Origin: Immundisolibacter sp. | Lineage (GTDB): Bacteria; Pseudomonadota; Gammaproteobacteria; Immundisolibacterales; Immundisolibacteraceae | NCBI RefSeq assembly: GCF_014359565.1 | Contig: NZ_JACIZD010000002.1 | Span: 248,001-312,000 of the forward strand | DNA: 64,000 bases | Direction: 5' to 3' | Part shown: piece after piece, positions 24,540 to 35,297 of the stretch | Numbering within the stretch: position 1 is the first letter of the stretch | Layout: every line of letters starts with the position of its first letter | Program-made: the position numbers and the translations under genes | Notes under the pieces: model-generated | Seen by the model: only the letters and a program-made list of their open reading frames with translations | What the model was told of the DNA's origin: nothing | The model's database searches: none

Positions 24540-26263
24540 ATCAGCTGCCGGCGCCGGCGGTCCGCCAGCACGATGCGAAAGCCTGCCCCGCCGGCCGCCG
24601 GCGTGTAGTACTCGATGCGCGCCTGGTTGGCGGTGCACAGCTCGCGCGCCATGAACAGACCAAGCCCGGTGCCATCGGCGCGGCTGGTGTGGAACGGCTC
24701 GAACAATCGGTCACGCTCGGCCAGCGGCACGCCCGGGCCGCGGTCCTCGACCTCGATCAGCGGCCGGTCGCGCGATGCCGACTGGCGGGCGCGCACGCTT
24801 ACCCGCGGATGGGCGGCGCGTGCCGCATGGCGAAGGCCGTTGTCCAGCAGGTTCTCGATCACCTGTTGCAGCTGCCCCGGCGCGCCGCGCGTCACCATGT
24901 CCGACTCGACACTCAGTGCAATGGCGCTGCGCGGCACCTCGTGGCTGGCGCAGTAGGCATCGATGACCTGCCCCAGCCAGGGCCCGAGCTCCAGCAACTC
25001 GGTCTCCACCCGCTGCGGCCGGCCGAGCGCCAGCACCTCCTCGATGATGCGGTTCACACGCTCGCTCTGGCGCAACAGGATGGACACCAGCGGCTGCTGA
25101 TCGGCGCCCAGGCGGGCGTCCTCGCCCAGCAGCTGGGCCGCGTGGCTGATGGCGCCCAGCGGGTTTCGCACCTGATGGGCGATGCTGGCCACCAGGCGAC
25201 CGAGCGCGGCCAGCTTCAGCAGCTGCGCCTGCTGGTTCAGGGTCGCCGTATCGTCCAGGAAGATCAGCACATCGGCGGACTGACCGCTGCCAAGCGATGC
25301 GAAGCGCGGCACCCAGGCATCGGCGGGGCTGCCGGGCGGGGGCTCCTGGCCACCCCGCCACAGGGTCAGTGCCCGATCCAGCTGCGGCGCCACTTCCGGC
25401 AGCCGGCTGGCGGGGCCGATGCGGCGTCCGAGCAGGCGCGCCGCCGAGCCGTTGGCGAGACGGATGCGCTGCGCCGCGTCGATGACCAGGACCCCGGTCT
25501 GCATGCGCTGGATGATCTCGTCGTTCAGGCGCACCAGCGCCAGCGCCTCGGCCCGCCGATCGCTGGCCAGCAGGGTGCTGCGCCGCACCCGACGCGCCAT
25601 CTCGAAAGCCAGCACGGCGGCCGCGAAACAGGTGGCGCCCAGCAGGCCGGCCTGGGTGTAGGTCGGCGCCAGGTCGAGCACATTGACCCGGTACAGGCTC
25701 TCGCCGAGCACCGCCAGGGCGGCCAGGGCGGCATACAGAAAGGCCAGCCGGCCGGACACCAGCAGGCCGCCACCGGCCACCACCACCACCAGCAGGATGC
25801 CAAGCCCGCTGGCAAGCCCGCCGCTGGCGTGGGTGAGCACGGTGATGGCCGCAACATCGGCCGCGACCAGCAGAGTGACTTGCAGATTGAAGCGCGGCCA
25901 GCGCAGCGCGAGCGCCACCAGGCCCAGCACGGCGCCGGTCAGGTAGGCCACAGCGGCCAGGCGATACAGGTGCGGCTCGGCGCTGCCCAGCGGCTTCAAC
26001 GGCGGCTGCAGCAGACTCAGGCCCAGCAGCATCCCGGCGCTGCCAAGCCGCAGCAGGTTGAACCAGAACAGCGGACGCCAGGTGAGCCGATCCTGCGGAT
26101 CCTCCCCCGCCAGTCCGACCAGCGCACTGCTGGGACCCTCGCCCGAAAAATCCACGAAGGGGCGTTCGGCAGCCGCTTCGGAGTCGCCGCCGGCCCGCGC
26201 CCGACGGTGCCGGGATCCGCGTGCCGGCGCCGGCCCGGGGCGCTGGCGCGTGCCCTCAGCCAC
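24536..26263 (-). CDS. pilS: Sensor histidine kinase PilS
   Basis: Membrane histidine kinase partner of PilR, 575 residues. After a ~60-residue basic/acidic cytoplasmic lead come six predicted membrane helices (about 65-230), a PAS-like domain (about 250-350), then HisKA and HATPase_c. The phospho-acceptor His is in SIAHQVRNPLGAISH; most PilS proteins have HE where this has HQ. ATP-site motifs NLLDNGLRHA, DRGPGVP and GTGLGLFMARE are intact. The gene overlaps the end of cinA by 8 bases and pilR by ATGA. It is longer than typical PilS because of the N-terminal lead; a later start is possible. Confidence 0.88.
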   Translation of the reverse strand: MAEGTRQRPGPAPARGSRHRRARAGGDSEAAAERPFVDFSGEGPSSALVGLAGEDPQDRLTWRPLFWFNLLRLGSAGMLLGLSLLQPPLKPLGSAEPHLYRLAAVAYLTGAVLGLVALALRWPRFNLQVTLLVAADVAAITVLTHASGGLASGLGILLVVVVAGGGLLVSGRLAFLYAALAALAVLGESLYRVNVLDLAPTYTQAGLLGATCFAAAVLAFEMARRVRRSTLLASDRRAEALALVRLNDEIIQRMQTGVLVIDAAQRIRLANGSAARLLGRRIGPASRLPEVAPQLDRALTLWRGGQEPPPGSPADAWVPRFASLGSGQSADVLIFLDDTATLNQQAQLLKLAALGRLVASIAHQVRNPLGAISHAAQLLGEDARLGADQQPLVSILLRQSERVNRIIEEVLALGRPQRVETELLELGPWLGQVIDAYCASHEVPRSAIALSVESDMVTRGAPGQLQQVIENLLDNGLRHAARAAHPRVSVRARQSASRDRPLIEVEDRGPGVPLAERDRLFEPFHTSRADGTGLGLFMARELCTANQARIEYYTPAAGGAGFRIVLADRRRRQLI

Positions 26264-27512
26264 CGCCGACGGCAGCCCGCCAGCGCGCCTGCAGCCAGTC
26301 GCGCATCAGCCAGCGCAGGCCGTCGTGAGCGGCAAAGGTGCGCACCCATTCGCGCCCGCGCACGAACTGCCGGTGACGGGCGCAGCAGCCGTGGGCATCC
26401 GCCCGGCCCAGCCAGACGGTGCCGACCGGCTTCTGGTCCGTGCCGCCGTCCGGGCCGGCAATGCCGGTGATCGACAGGCCGATGTCGGCGCCGAAGCGCT
26501 CGCGCACGCCACGCGCCATCTGCTGCGCCACCGGCTCGCTGACCGCGCCGTGCTCGGCCAGCGTGGCCGCATCCACACCCAGCAGGTCGTGCTTGGCGCT
26601 GTTGGCGTAACTGACCACGCCGCCCAGGAAATAGGCCGATGCGCCCGGCAGATCGGTGATGATCTTGCCGACCAGGCCGCCGGTGCAGGACTCGGCCACG
26701 GCGAAGGTCTGGCCGGTTTCGGTCAGATAGCGCGCGAACAGCTCGGGCGTGCTCAAGGCGCTGAAATCGAGCAGGTAGTCGGCGAAATTCTCCAGCGCGA
26801 AGGCGCGCAGGCTGCGGATCTGCGCCTCGCTGGCGTCGTACAGCTTCAGTTCCAGTTCCGGGAAGATGGCCCGGTAGCCGAGCTCGATGTTCTGGTCGGC
26901 CCACGGCCGCATGGCCGCGGCCAGACTGGACTCGCCGATACCCAGAAAACGCATGAAGCTGTGCGATGCCTTGCGCGCCTGCGGCAGGCTGGCCAGGAAG
27001 GTGCGCAGCATGGGCTGCATCTCGCGCGGCGGCCCGGGCAGAGCGACGATGCGCCGTTCGCCGTCGGCCAGCGAGAGGCTCGCCACGAAGCCCGGCGCGG
27101 TGCCGTTGGGATTGGCCAGAATCTGCGCCCCGGCCGGGAACATCGCCTGCTTGCGGTTGTTCTCGGTCAGCGGGATGCCGAACTCGGCGAAGCGGCGCTC
27201 CACGTGCTGCCAGCTTGGCAGATCGAACTGCAGCGGCACCTGCGCCAGCTGCGCCACCACCTCGGCGGTCAGGTCGTCCTCGGTCGGCCCCAGGCCGCCG
27301 GTCATGAACACCCAGCCGGCGCGGTCCAGTGCCGTGCGCAGGACAAAATCCAGATCCGCGCGCCGGTCTCCGGCCGTGAGCATGAGCTGAATCTCAAAGC
27401 CAGCCTCCCCCAGCTGGCGCGCCAGCTCGGCACTGTTGCTGTCGATCAGTTCACCCCGCAGCACCTCCTCGCCGGTACTGACGATGCAGGCGGTCAGTCT
27501 GGGAATACTCAC
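26256..27512 (-). CDS. cinA: CinA-family nicotinamide-nucleotide amidohydrolase
   Basis: 418 residues, two domains. The N-terminal MoCF/COG1058 domain (about 1-175) has STGEEVLRGELIDSNS and MTGGLGPTEDD. The C-terminal CinA domain (about 255-410) has AESCTGGLVGKIITDLPGAS with the catalytic Ser/Lys region and TGIAGPDGGT. The C-terminal activity deamidates NMN in pyridine-nucleotide recycling; the N-terminal domain in other bacteria is an ADP-ribose pyrophosphatase. It is divergent from miaA and heads an overlapping cinA-pilS-pilR series, an order with no known functional meaning. Confidence 0.93.
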   Translation of the reverse strand: MSIPRLTACIVSTGEEVLRGELIDSNSAELARQLGEAGFEIQLMLTAGDRRADLDFVLRTALDRAGWVFMTGGLGPTEDDLTAEVVAQLAQVPLQFDLPSWQHVERRFAEFGIPLTENNRKQAMFPAGAQILANPNGTAPGFVASLSLADGERRIVALPGPPREMQPMLRTFLASLPQARKASHSFMRFLGIGESSLAAAMRPWADQNIELGYRAIFPELELKLYDASEAQIRSLRAFALENFADYLLDFSALSTPELFARYLTETGQTFAVAESCTGGLVGKIITDLPGASAYFLGGVVSYANSAKHDLLGVDAATLAEHGAVSEPVAQQMARGVRERFGADIGLSITGIAGPDGGTDQKPVGTVWLGRADAHGCCARHRQFVRGREWVRTFAAHDGLRWLMRDWLQARWRAAVGGG

Positions 27513-27610
27513 GCTGGACGCTCGCGGGTGAAGGGCCGGACAACGCCGGGCAGTATGCCGTGCGCCTTCGCGCGCCGTAAACTTCGCGCCCCGCCGCCCG
27601 CCCCCACGCC

Positions 27611-28528
27611 ATGCCCGCCGTTTTTCTGCTCGGTCCGACCGCCTCCGGCAAGTCGGCGCTGGCGCTGGCCATCGCCGGCCGCCTGCCGTGCGAGATCGTC
27701 AGCGTGGACTCCGGCCAGGTGTATCGGGGCATGGACATCGGCACCGCCAAGCCCGACGCCGCCACGCGCGCCGCCGTGCCGCACCACCTGATCGACATCC
27801 GCGATCCGGACCAGCCCTACTCGGCGGGCGAATTTCGCGACGACGCGCTGCGCCTGATCGCGCAGATCGAGGCCCGCGGCCACGTGCCGCTGCTGGTCGG
27901 CGGCACCTTCCTGTACTTTCGCGCACTGGAACGGGGCCTGGCGACGCTGCCGGCCGCCGATCCGCAGCTCAGGCTGGCGCTCGAGGACGAAGCCGCCGCG
28001 CGCGGCTGGCCGGCGTTGCACGCGGAGCTGGCCGGCGTCGATCCGACAGCGGCGGCGCGCATCGCCCCGGCCGATCGCCAGCGCATCAGTCGCGGCCTGG
28101 AGGTGTACCGTCTCACCGGCCGGCCGCTCAGTGCCTGGCAGGCGCAGGCCGCGACGATCGCAAGCCCGCCTGCACTGCGCCTGATCCTGGCGCCGCCGGC
28201 CCGGGCCACGCTGTACGCGGCCGTCGATGCGCGCCTCGAGGCCATGCTCGCCGCCGGCCTGCAGGACGAGGTCGCGCGCTTGCGGGCGGCCGGCTACAGC
28301 CGCGATCTGCCGGCCCTGCGGGCGGTCGGCTACCGCCAGATGTGGAGCCATCTGGCCGGTGAAATCGATTACCCGACCCTGGTCGAAGCCGCCAAGACCG
28401 CCAGCCGCCAGTACGCCAAGCGCCAGCTGACCTGGCTGCGCGGCGACCCGCACGGGCACTGGCTGAACCCGGCGGGCCGCGGCGTGCTCGACCGGGTCTG
28501 TGCCCTGATCGGCAAGGGCGCCGCCTGA
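27611..28528 (+). CDS. miaA: tRNA dimethylallyltransferase MiaA
   Basis: Adds a dimethylallyl group to N6 of A37 in tRNAs reading UNN codons. 305 residues. The P-loop is GPTASGKSALALAIA, the substrate region DSGQVYRGMDIGTAKP, then DIRDPDQPYSAGEF and the later TASRQYAKRQLTWLRGD tRNA-binding motif. The ATG at 27611 lies 99 bases from the divergent cinA. In E. coli miaA follows mutL directly; here mutL and miaA are about 17 kb apart on opposite strands, while miaA-hfq-hflX order is kept. Confidence 0.95.
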   Translation: MPAVFLLGPTASGKSALALAIAGRLPCEIVSVDSGQVYRGMDIGTAKPDAATRAAVPHHLIDIRDPDQPYSAGEFRDDALRLIAQIEARGHVPLLVGGTFLYFRALERGLATLPAADPQLRLALEDEAAARGWPALHAELAGVDPTAAARIAPADRQRISRGLEVYRLTGRPLSAWQAQAATIASPPALRLILAPPARATLYAAVDARLEAMLAAGLQDEVARLRAAGYSRDLPALRAVGYRQMWSHLAGEIDYPTLVEAAKTASRQYAKRQLTWLRGDPHGHWLNPAGRGVLDRVCALIGKGAA

Positions 28529-28579
28529 GCGGCGAACGCGCGCATCGCGGCGCGGTCGAATCGACGGTCGCCGGCCACC

Positions 28580-28608
28580 TTGAACCGGCGGCGGCGGGCA
28601 CCCATATT
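28580..28608 (+). promoter_or_regulatory. Candidate sigma-70 promoter for hfq
   Basis: TTGAAC at 28580-28585, 17 bases, then CATATT at 28603-28608. An overlapping extended -10 candidate TGCTACACT ends at 28616. Either would start transcription about 40-60 bases before the hfq ATG. Confidence 0.4.
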
Positions 28609-28666
28609 GCTACACTGACGATGCGGGCCAGCCGCCATGGCCTGTTCACACGCGAGGACTACACAA

Positions 28667-28930
28667 ATGAAAAAATCCCAGGGCCTGCAGGATCCGTTCC
28701 TGAACCAGCTGCGCAAGGAGCACATTCCGGTCTCCATCTTCCTGGTCAACGGCATCAAGCTGCAGGGCCATGTCGAGGCCTTCGACCAGTACGTCGTGGT
28801 GCTCAAGAACGCCGTATCGCAGATGATCTACAAGCACGCCATCTCGACCGTGGTGCCAGGGCGGCCGGTGCGCGTTCCGACCGTGGTCGAGGGTGAGGAA
28901 GCGGTCACCCAGGAGGCAAGCGATTCTTAA
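28667..28930 (+). CDS. hfq: RNA chaperone Hfq
   Basis: Hexameric Sm-like protein that pairs small RNAs with mRNAs. 87 residues. Sm1 includes [20 protein letters not shown] with the usual Q8-like face residues and GIKLQG; Sm2 is [16 protein letters not shown]. The C-terminal tail is short and acidic. The ATG at 28667 is preceded by GAGGA at 28654-28658; an in-frame ATG at 28637 would add ten unconserved residues. It overlaps or abuts hflX, as in most gammaproteobacteria. Confidence 0.97.
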   Translation: MKKSQGLQDPFLNQLRKEHIPVSIFLVNGIKLQGHVEAFDQYVVVLKNAVSQMIYKHAISTVVPGRPVRVPTVVEGEEAVTQEASDS

Positions 28931-30287
28931 GCTGACCACCGACCCCGCCGCGCCCGCCCTGCCCACCCCGGCAGGTGCGAACGGGGCAACGGCGGCGCCC
29001 GCGCAGCGGGTCATCGTGGTGGCGGTCGAACTGCCCGGCGCCGACATCCCGCTCGAGGACGACCTGGCCGAGGCGCTGGAACTGACACGCGCCGCCGGCG
29101 GCCAGGTGGTGGGCACCCTCACCTGCCGGCGCGCGCAGGTCGACCCGGCGCTGTTCATCGGCAGCGGCAAGGCGGCCGAACTGGCGCTGCTGGTGGCCGA
29201 CACCTGCGCCGAACTGGTCATCTTCAATCACCCACTCAGCCCGTCGCAGGAGCGCAACCTGGAGCGCCTGCTCAAGTGCCAGGTGGTGGACCGCATCGGC
29301 CTGATCCTGGACATCTTCGCCCGCCGCGCGCGCTCGCACGAGGGCAAGCTGCAGGTCGAACTGGCGCAGCTGCGCCATTTGTCCACCCGCCTGGTGCGCG
29401 GCTGGACCCACCTCGAGCGCCAGAAAGGCGGCATCGGCCTGCGCGGTCCCGGCGAGAGCCAGCTGGAAACCGACCGTCGCCTGCTGCGCGCGCGCCTGCG
29501 CCAGCTCGAAACGCGCCTGGAACGCTTGGTCGGCCAGCGCATCAACAGCCGCCGTCAGCGCACGCGCAGCGAAACACCCACGGTGGCGCTGGTCGGTTAC
29601 ACCAACAGCGGCAAGTCGACGCTGTTCAACGCGCTGACGGCGGCCGACGTGTTCGCCGCCGACCTGCTGTTCGCCACGCTCGACTCCACCCTGCGCCGCC
29701 TGGAACTGCCGGACTGCGAGCCGCTGGTGCTGGTCGACACGGTCGGCTTCGTGCGCCGCCTGCCGCACGACCTGGTGGCGGCGTTTCGGTCCACGCTGGA
29801 AGAGGTCCGCAGCGCCAGCCTGCTGCTGCACGTGGTGGACGCCTCCCGCGACGACCAGCGCCAGCTGATGCTGCAGCAGGTCAACGGCGTGTTGCAGGAC
29901 ATCGGCGCCGGTGACATCCCGCAGATCGAGGTCATGAACAAGATCGATCTGACCGCCCGCGGGCCGCTGCGCAGCGGCGGCGAGCTGGGCGGCCCCGAGC
30001 GGGTGTGGCTGTCGGCACGCAGCGGCGCGGGTCTGGATCTGCTGCGGGACGCCATCGGCGAGCGCTTTGCGGACGGCATCTCGCACCAGAGCCTGCACCT
30101 GCCCCGTTGCGACGGGCGCCTGCGCGCGCAGGTGTTTCGCCTGGCGCAGGTGCGGCACGAGCAGTTCGACGCCGACGGCGGCTGGCAGGTGGAGTTCGAC
30201 ATCCGCCGCCGCGAACTGGGGCAGCTGACGCCACTGCTGGTCGCCGCCGAGGCCCTGCCGGCCAGCGCGCGACCTGTGGAACAATAA
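28893..30287 (+). CDS. hflX: GTPase HflX
   Basis: Ribosome-associated GTPase that splits stalled 70S ribosomes, notably after heat stress. Up to 464 residues: an N-terminal HflX domain with the GxGK-like [10 protein letters not shown], a Lys/Arg-rich coiled linker ending [17 protein letters not shown], and the G domain with [22 protein letters not shown] and MNKID. The start is uncertain: the GTG at 28893 lies inside hfq and lacks an SD, while a perfect AGGAGG at 28911-28916 points to 28923, where the codon is ATT. The true N-terminus may therefore be about ten residues shorter. Confidence 0.92.
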   Translation: MRKRSPRRQAILKLTTDPAAPALPTPAGANGATAAPAQRVIVVAVELPGADIPLEDDLAEALELTRAAGGQVVGTLTCRRAQVDPALFIGSGKAAELALLVADTCAELVIFNHPLSPSQERNLERLLKCQVVDRIGLILDIFARRARSHEGKLQVELAQLRHLSTRLVRGWTHLERQKGGIGLRGPGESQLETDRRLLRARLRQLETRLERLVGQRINSRRQRTRSETPTVALVGYTNSGKSTLFNALTAADVFAADLLFATLDSTLRRLELPDCEPLVLVDTVGFVRRLPHDLVAAFRSTLEEVRSASLLLHVVDASRDDQRQLMLQQVNGVLQDIGAGDIPQIEVMNKIDLTARGPLRSGGELGGPERVWLSARSGAGLDLLRDAIGERFADGISHQSLHLPRCDGRLRAQVFRLAQVRHEQFDADGGWQVEFDIRRRELGQLTPLLVAAEALPASARPVEQ

Positions 30288-30327
30288 GCGCCCCCAACGC
30301 CGGCCCCCCGGCACTCAGGAGAAATTG

Positions 30328-31509
30328 ATGGCCTGGAACGAACCGGGCGGGTCCGGCAATCGCGACCCGTGGGGTCGGCGTGCCGACGCTGGACCGCCGG
30401 ACCTGGACGAGGTATTTCGCCGTCTTCGCAAGCGCTTCGGCGGCAGTTCCGACTCCGGAAACAACGCCGCCGGTGGACCGCCGCCGGCCCTGTGGGGCGG
30501 ACTGCTGGGCCTGTTGGTGGCCCTGTGGCTGGCCTCCGGCTTCTACATGGTCCGCGAGGGCGAGCGCGGCGTGGTGCTGCGCTTCGGCAAATTCGCCAGT
30601 ACCTCCACACCCGGTTTGCGCTGGCACCTGCCGTATCCGGTCGAGCGCGTGCTGCGTGTGAACATCGGCGAGATCCGCACCGCCGAGGTCGGCTACCGCA
30701 GCCAGGCGCGCAGCCGCGCCGAAGCCGACGTGACGCAGGATTCGCAGATGCTGACCGCCGACGAGAACATCGTCGACGTGAAGCTGGCCGTGCAATACCG
30801 CGTCAAGGACGCCGCCGACTACGTGTTCAAGGTGCGCGACCCGGACCTGACCGTGCAGCAGGTCGCCGAGTCGGCGATCCGCGAGGTGGTCGGCAAGAGC
30901 CGCATGGAGTTCATCCTGACCGAAGGCCGCGACGCGGTCACCCAGCAGGCCGCCCTGCTGCTGCAGGACACCCTCGACCGCTACCAGACGGGCATTGAAG
31001 TGACCTCGGTCAACATGCAGGACGCGCAGCCGCCGGAGCCGGTGCAGGCGGCCTTCTTCGATGCCGTCAAGGCACGCGAGGACGAGCAGCGCCTGATCAA
31101 CGAGGCCCAGGCCTATCGCAATGAAGTCGTCCCGCGGGCGCGCGGCGAGGTGGCGCGCATCATCGCCGACGCCGAGGCCTACCAGGGCCAGATCATCGCC
31201 CGCGCCGAGGGCGACACGGCGCGCTTCGGCCAGATCGCCGAGCAGTACCGGGCGGCGCCGGTGGTGACCCGCCAGCGCCTGTATCTGGAGACCATGGAAC
31301 AGGTGCTCTCGCGCACGCCCAAGGTGCTGATGAGCGGCGACGGCAGCAAGCTCACCGTGCTGCCGCTGGATCGACTGCTGTCGTCCGGCACCACCGAGCC
31401 GGCCGCGACCGCCCAGCAGGCGGCACCGACGCCGCCATCCATCAGCCTGCCGATACGACCGGCGCGCGAACGCACCGATTACGTCCGCGGCCGGGAGCCC
31501 CGCCCATGA
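30328..31509 (+). CDS. hflK: Protease modulator HflK
   Basis: SPFH/band-7 inner-membrane protein that with HflC forms a cage around the FtsH protease and restrains it. 393 residues. A Gly/Asp-rich cytoplasmic N-terminus (about 1-50) precedes one membrane helix (LWGGLLGLLVALWLASGFYM), then the SPFH domain (about 75-260) with QYRVKDAADYVF, a long helical region with REDEQRLINEAQAY, and a Pro/Thr-rich tail. The ATG at 30328 has AGGAG upstream and is preceded by an in-frame TTG. It overlaps hflC by ATGA. Confidence 0.95.
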   Translation: MAWNEPGGSGNRDPWGRRADAGPPDLDEVFRRLRKRFGGSSDSGNNAAGGPPPALWGGLLGLLVALWLASGFYMVREGERGVVLRFGKFASTSTPGLRWHLPYPVERVLRVNIGEIRTAEVGYRSQARSRAEADVTQDSQMLTADENIVDVKLAVQYRVKDAADYVFKVRDPDLTVQQVAESAIREVVGKSRMEFILTEGRDAVTQQAALLLQDTLDRYQTGIEVTSVNMQDAQPPEPVQAAFFDAVKAREDEQRLINEAQAYRNEVVPRARGEVARIIADAEAYQGQIIARAEGDTARFGQIAEQYRAAPVVTRQRLYLETMEQVLSRTPKVLMSGDGSKLTVLPLDRLLSSGTTEPAATAQQAAPTPPSISLPIRPARERTDYVRGREPRP

Positions 31510-32375
31510 GCAATCGTCTGCCGATCATCGGCGCCCTGATCCTGCTGGCGCTGGTGCTGATCAACGCCACCTTCTACACGGTCGACCAGCGCGAGCGGGT
31601 ACTGCTGTTCCGCCTCGGCGAAGTCATCGCCGCCGACCTGCCGCCGGGCCTGAAGATGAAGACGCCCTTCATCAACAGCGTGGTCAAGTACGACGGTCGC
31701 ATCCAGACACTCGACCGCGGCCCGGTGCGCTATCAGACCAGCGAACTCAAAAACGTGGTGGTCGATTCCTTCGTCAAGTGGCGCATCGCCGACACCAAGC
31801 GCTTTTTCGTGTCGGTCGGTGCCGGCGACGTCAACACGCGCCTGGCGCAGATCGTCAACGACCTGTCGCGCAACGAATTCGGCAAGCGCACGGTGCAGGA
31901 GGCGGTCAGCGGCGACCGGGGCGAGATCATGGGCATCCTGCGTCAGCAGGCCAGCAACCGGGCCGCCGAATTCGGCGTCGAGGTGGTCGACGTGCGCATC
32001 AAGCGCGTGGACCTGCCGGTCGAAGTCAGCAGCTCGGTGTTCACGCGCATGGAGGCCGAGCGCAAGCGCGTGGCCGCCGAGCTGCGCGCCAAAGGCGCCG
32101 AAGAAGGCGAGCGTATCCGCGCCCAGACCGACAAGGAGCGCACGCTGCTGCTGGCACAGGCCGAGCGGGATGGCCAGCGCATTCGCGGCGAGGGCGACGC
32201 TACCGCGGCCGCCCGCTACGCAGCCGTCATCGGCACCGACACGGATTTCTACGACTTCTACCGCAGCCTCGAAGCCTACCGGAACAGCATCGGCACCAAC
32301 CGTGACCTGCTGGTGCTGGACCCGGACAGCACGTTTTTCCGGCATTTCGACAACGCCCGCGCGGGCGCGCGCTGA
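31506..32375 (+). CDS. hflC: Protease modulator HflC
   Basis: Partner of HflK in the FtsH-HflKC complex. 289 residues: an N-terminal membrane helix (LPIIGALILLALVLINATFY), the SPFH domain (DQRERVLLFRLGEV, SFVKWRIADTKRFF), and a coiled-coil-rich C-terminus (RMEAERKRVAAELRAKGAEE). The start is coupled to hflK (ATGA). Intact and of normal length. Confidence 0.95.
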   Translation: MSNRLPIIGALILLALVLINATFYTVDQRERVLLFRLGEVIAADLPPGLKMKTPFINSVVKYDGRIQTLDRGPVRYQTSELKNVVVDSFVKWRIADTKRFFVSVGAGDVNTRLAQIVNDLSRNEFGKRTVQEAVSGDRGEIMGILRQQASNRAAEFGVEVVDVRIKRVDLPVEVSSSVFTRMEAERKRVAAELRAKGAEEGERIRAQTDKERTLLLAQAERDGQRIRGEGDATAAARYAAVIGTDTDFYDFYRSLEAYRNSIGTNRDLLVLDPDSTFFRHFDNARAGAR

Positions 32376-32383
32376 GGCCGAGC

Positions 32384-32566
32384 GTGCACGATCTGGCGGC
32401 AGCCTTCTGCCTGGTGCTGGTGCTCGAGGGCGTGGTGCCCTTCCTGAGTCCGGCCATGCTGCGCCGCACGGCGGCCCTGACCAGCCAGATGCCGGACCGG
32501 GCGCTGCGCCTGGCCGGTCTGGGCAGCATGCTGGTCGGCCTGCTGCTGCTGCAGCTGGTGCGCTGA
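32384..32566 (+). CDS. DUF2065 (YjeT-like) small membrane protein
   Basis: 60-residue inner-membrane protein with two hydrophobic segments (LAAAFCLVLVLEGVVPFLSP and LAGLGSMLVGLLLLQLV) joined by a short basic loop with MLRRTAALTSQMPDRALR. Size, pattern and place directly after hflC identify it as the DUF2065/YjeT family, of unknown role. It starts with GTG at 32384, 8 bases after hflC. Confidence 0.85.
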   Translation: MHDLAAAFCLVLVLEGVVPFLSPAMLRRTAALTSQMPDRALRLAGLGSMLVGLLLLQLVR

Positions 32567-32576
32567 AGGGTCGCCG

Positions 32577-35013
<2,437 letters not shown>

Positions 35014-35038
35014 GCGCCGCGCCGGCGCCAGAAACACA

Positions 35039-35060
35039 AAACCCGCCGAACGGCGGGTTT
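35039..35060 (+). terminator. Intrinsic terminator after purA
   Basis: AAACCCGCCG-AA-CGGCGGGTTT, 10-bp arms with a 2-base centre (in practice a 4-base loop), 25 bases after the purA stop. The T-run is only three bases. It probably closes the hfq-purA series. Confidence 0.7.
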
Positions 35061-35117
35061 GTGGTGCGGGCTCAAGGCGCCCGCGGTGCGCACGGTTATG
35101 TTATGTCCGGCCGGCAT

Positions 35118-35136
35118 GCACCATCCAGGATGGTGC
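35118..35136. repeat. Palindrome overlapping the tRNA-Leu 3' end
   Basis: GCACCATCC-A-GGATGGTGC: perfect 9-bp arms around one base. The right arm contains the complement of the tRNA CCA end and discriminator. Its ATCCAGGAT core recurs in the palindromes at 8931-8961 and 40191-40220. Confidence 0.6.
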
Positions 35137-35217
35137 CGAGAAGAGGACTTGAACCTCCACGGGGTTTCCCCCACTAGCACCTGAAGCTAGCGCGTCTACC
35201 AATTTCGCCATCTCGGC
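35131..35217 (-). tRNA. tRNA-Leu (anticodon CAG)
   Basis: 87 bases on the minus strand. The acceptor stem GCCGAGA / TCTCGGC is perfect, with the discriminator A and encoded CCA (35133-35131). The anticodon stem CTAGC / GCTAG encloses TTCAGGT, giving anticodon CAG (reads CUG). A long variable arm GGGGGAAACCCC marks a class II tRNA, and the T-loop GGTTCAAGTCC is standard. CUG is the main Leu codon in this GC-rich DNA. Confidence 0.95.
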
Positions 35218-35256
35218 CGAGCTGCCCCGACCCCTGCGGGCCGAAGCGAGCGCGGC

Positions 35257-35284
35257 ATTCTACCGGCCAGCGGCCGGCTGTCAA
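35257..35284 (-). promoter_or_regulatory. Sigma-70 promoter for tRNA-Leu
   Basis: On the minus strand: TTGACA (35284-35279), 16 bases, TAGAAT (35262-35257), about 40 bases before the tRNA 5' end, followed by a GC-rich stretch GCCGCGC typical of stringently controlled stable-RNA promoters. Confidence 0.75.
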
Positions 35285-35297
35285 CGAATCATTACCC

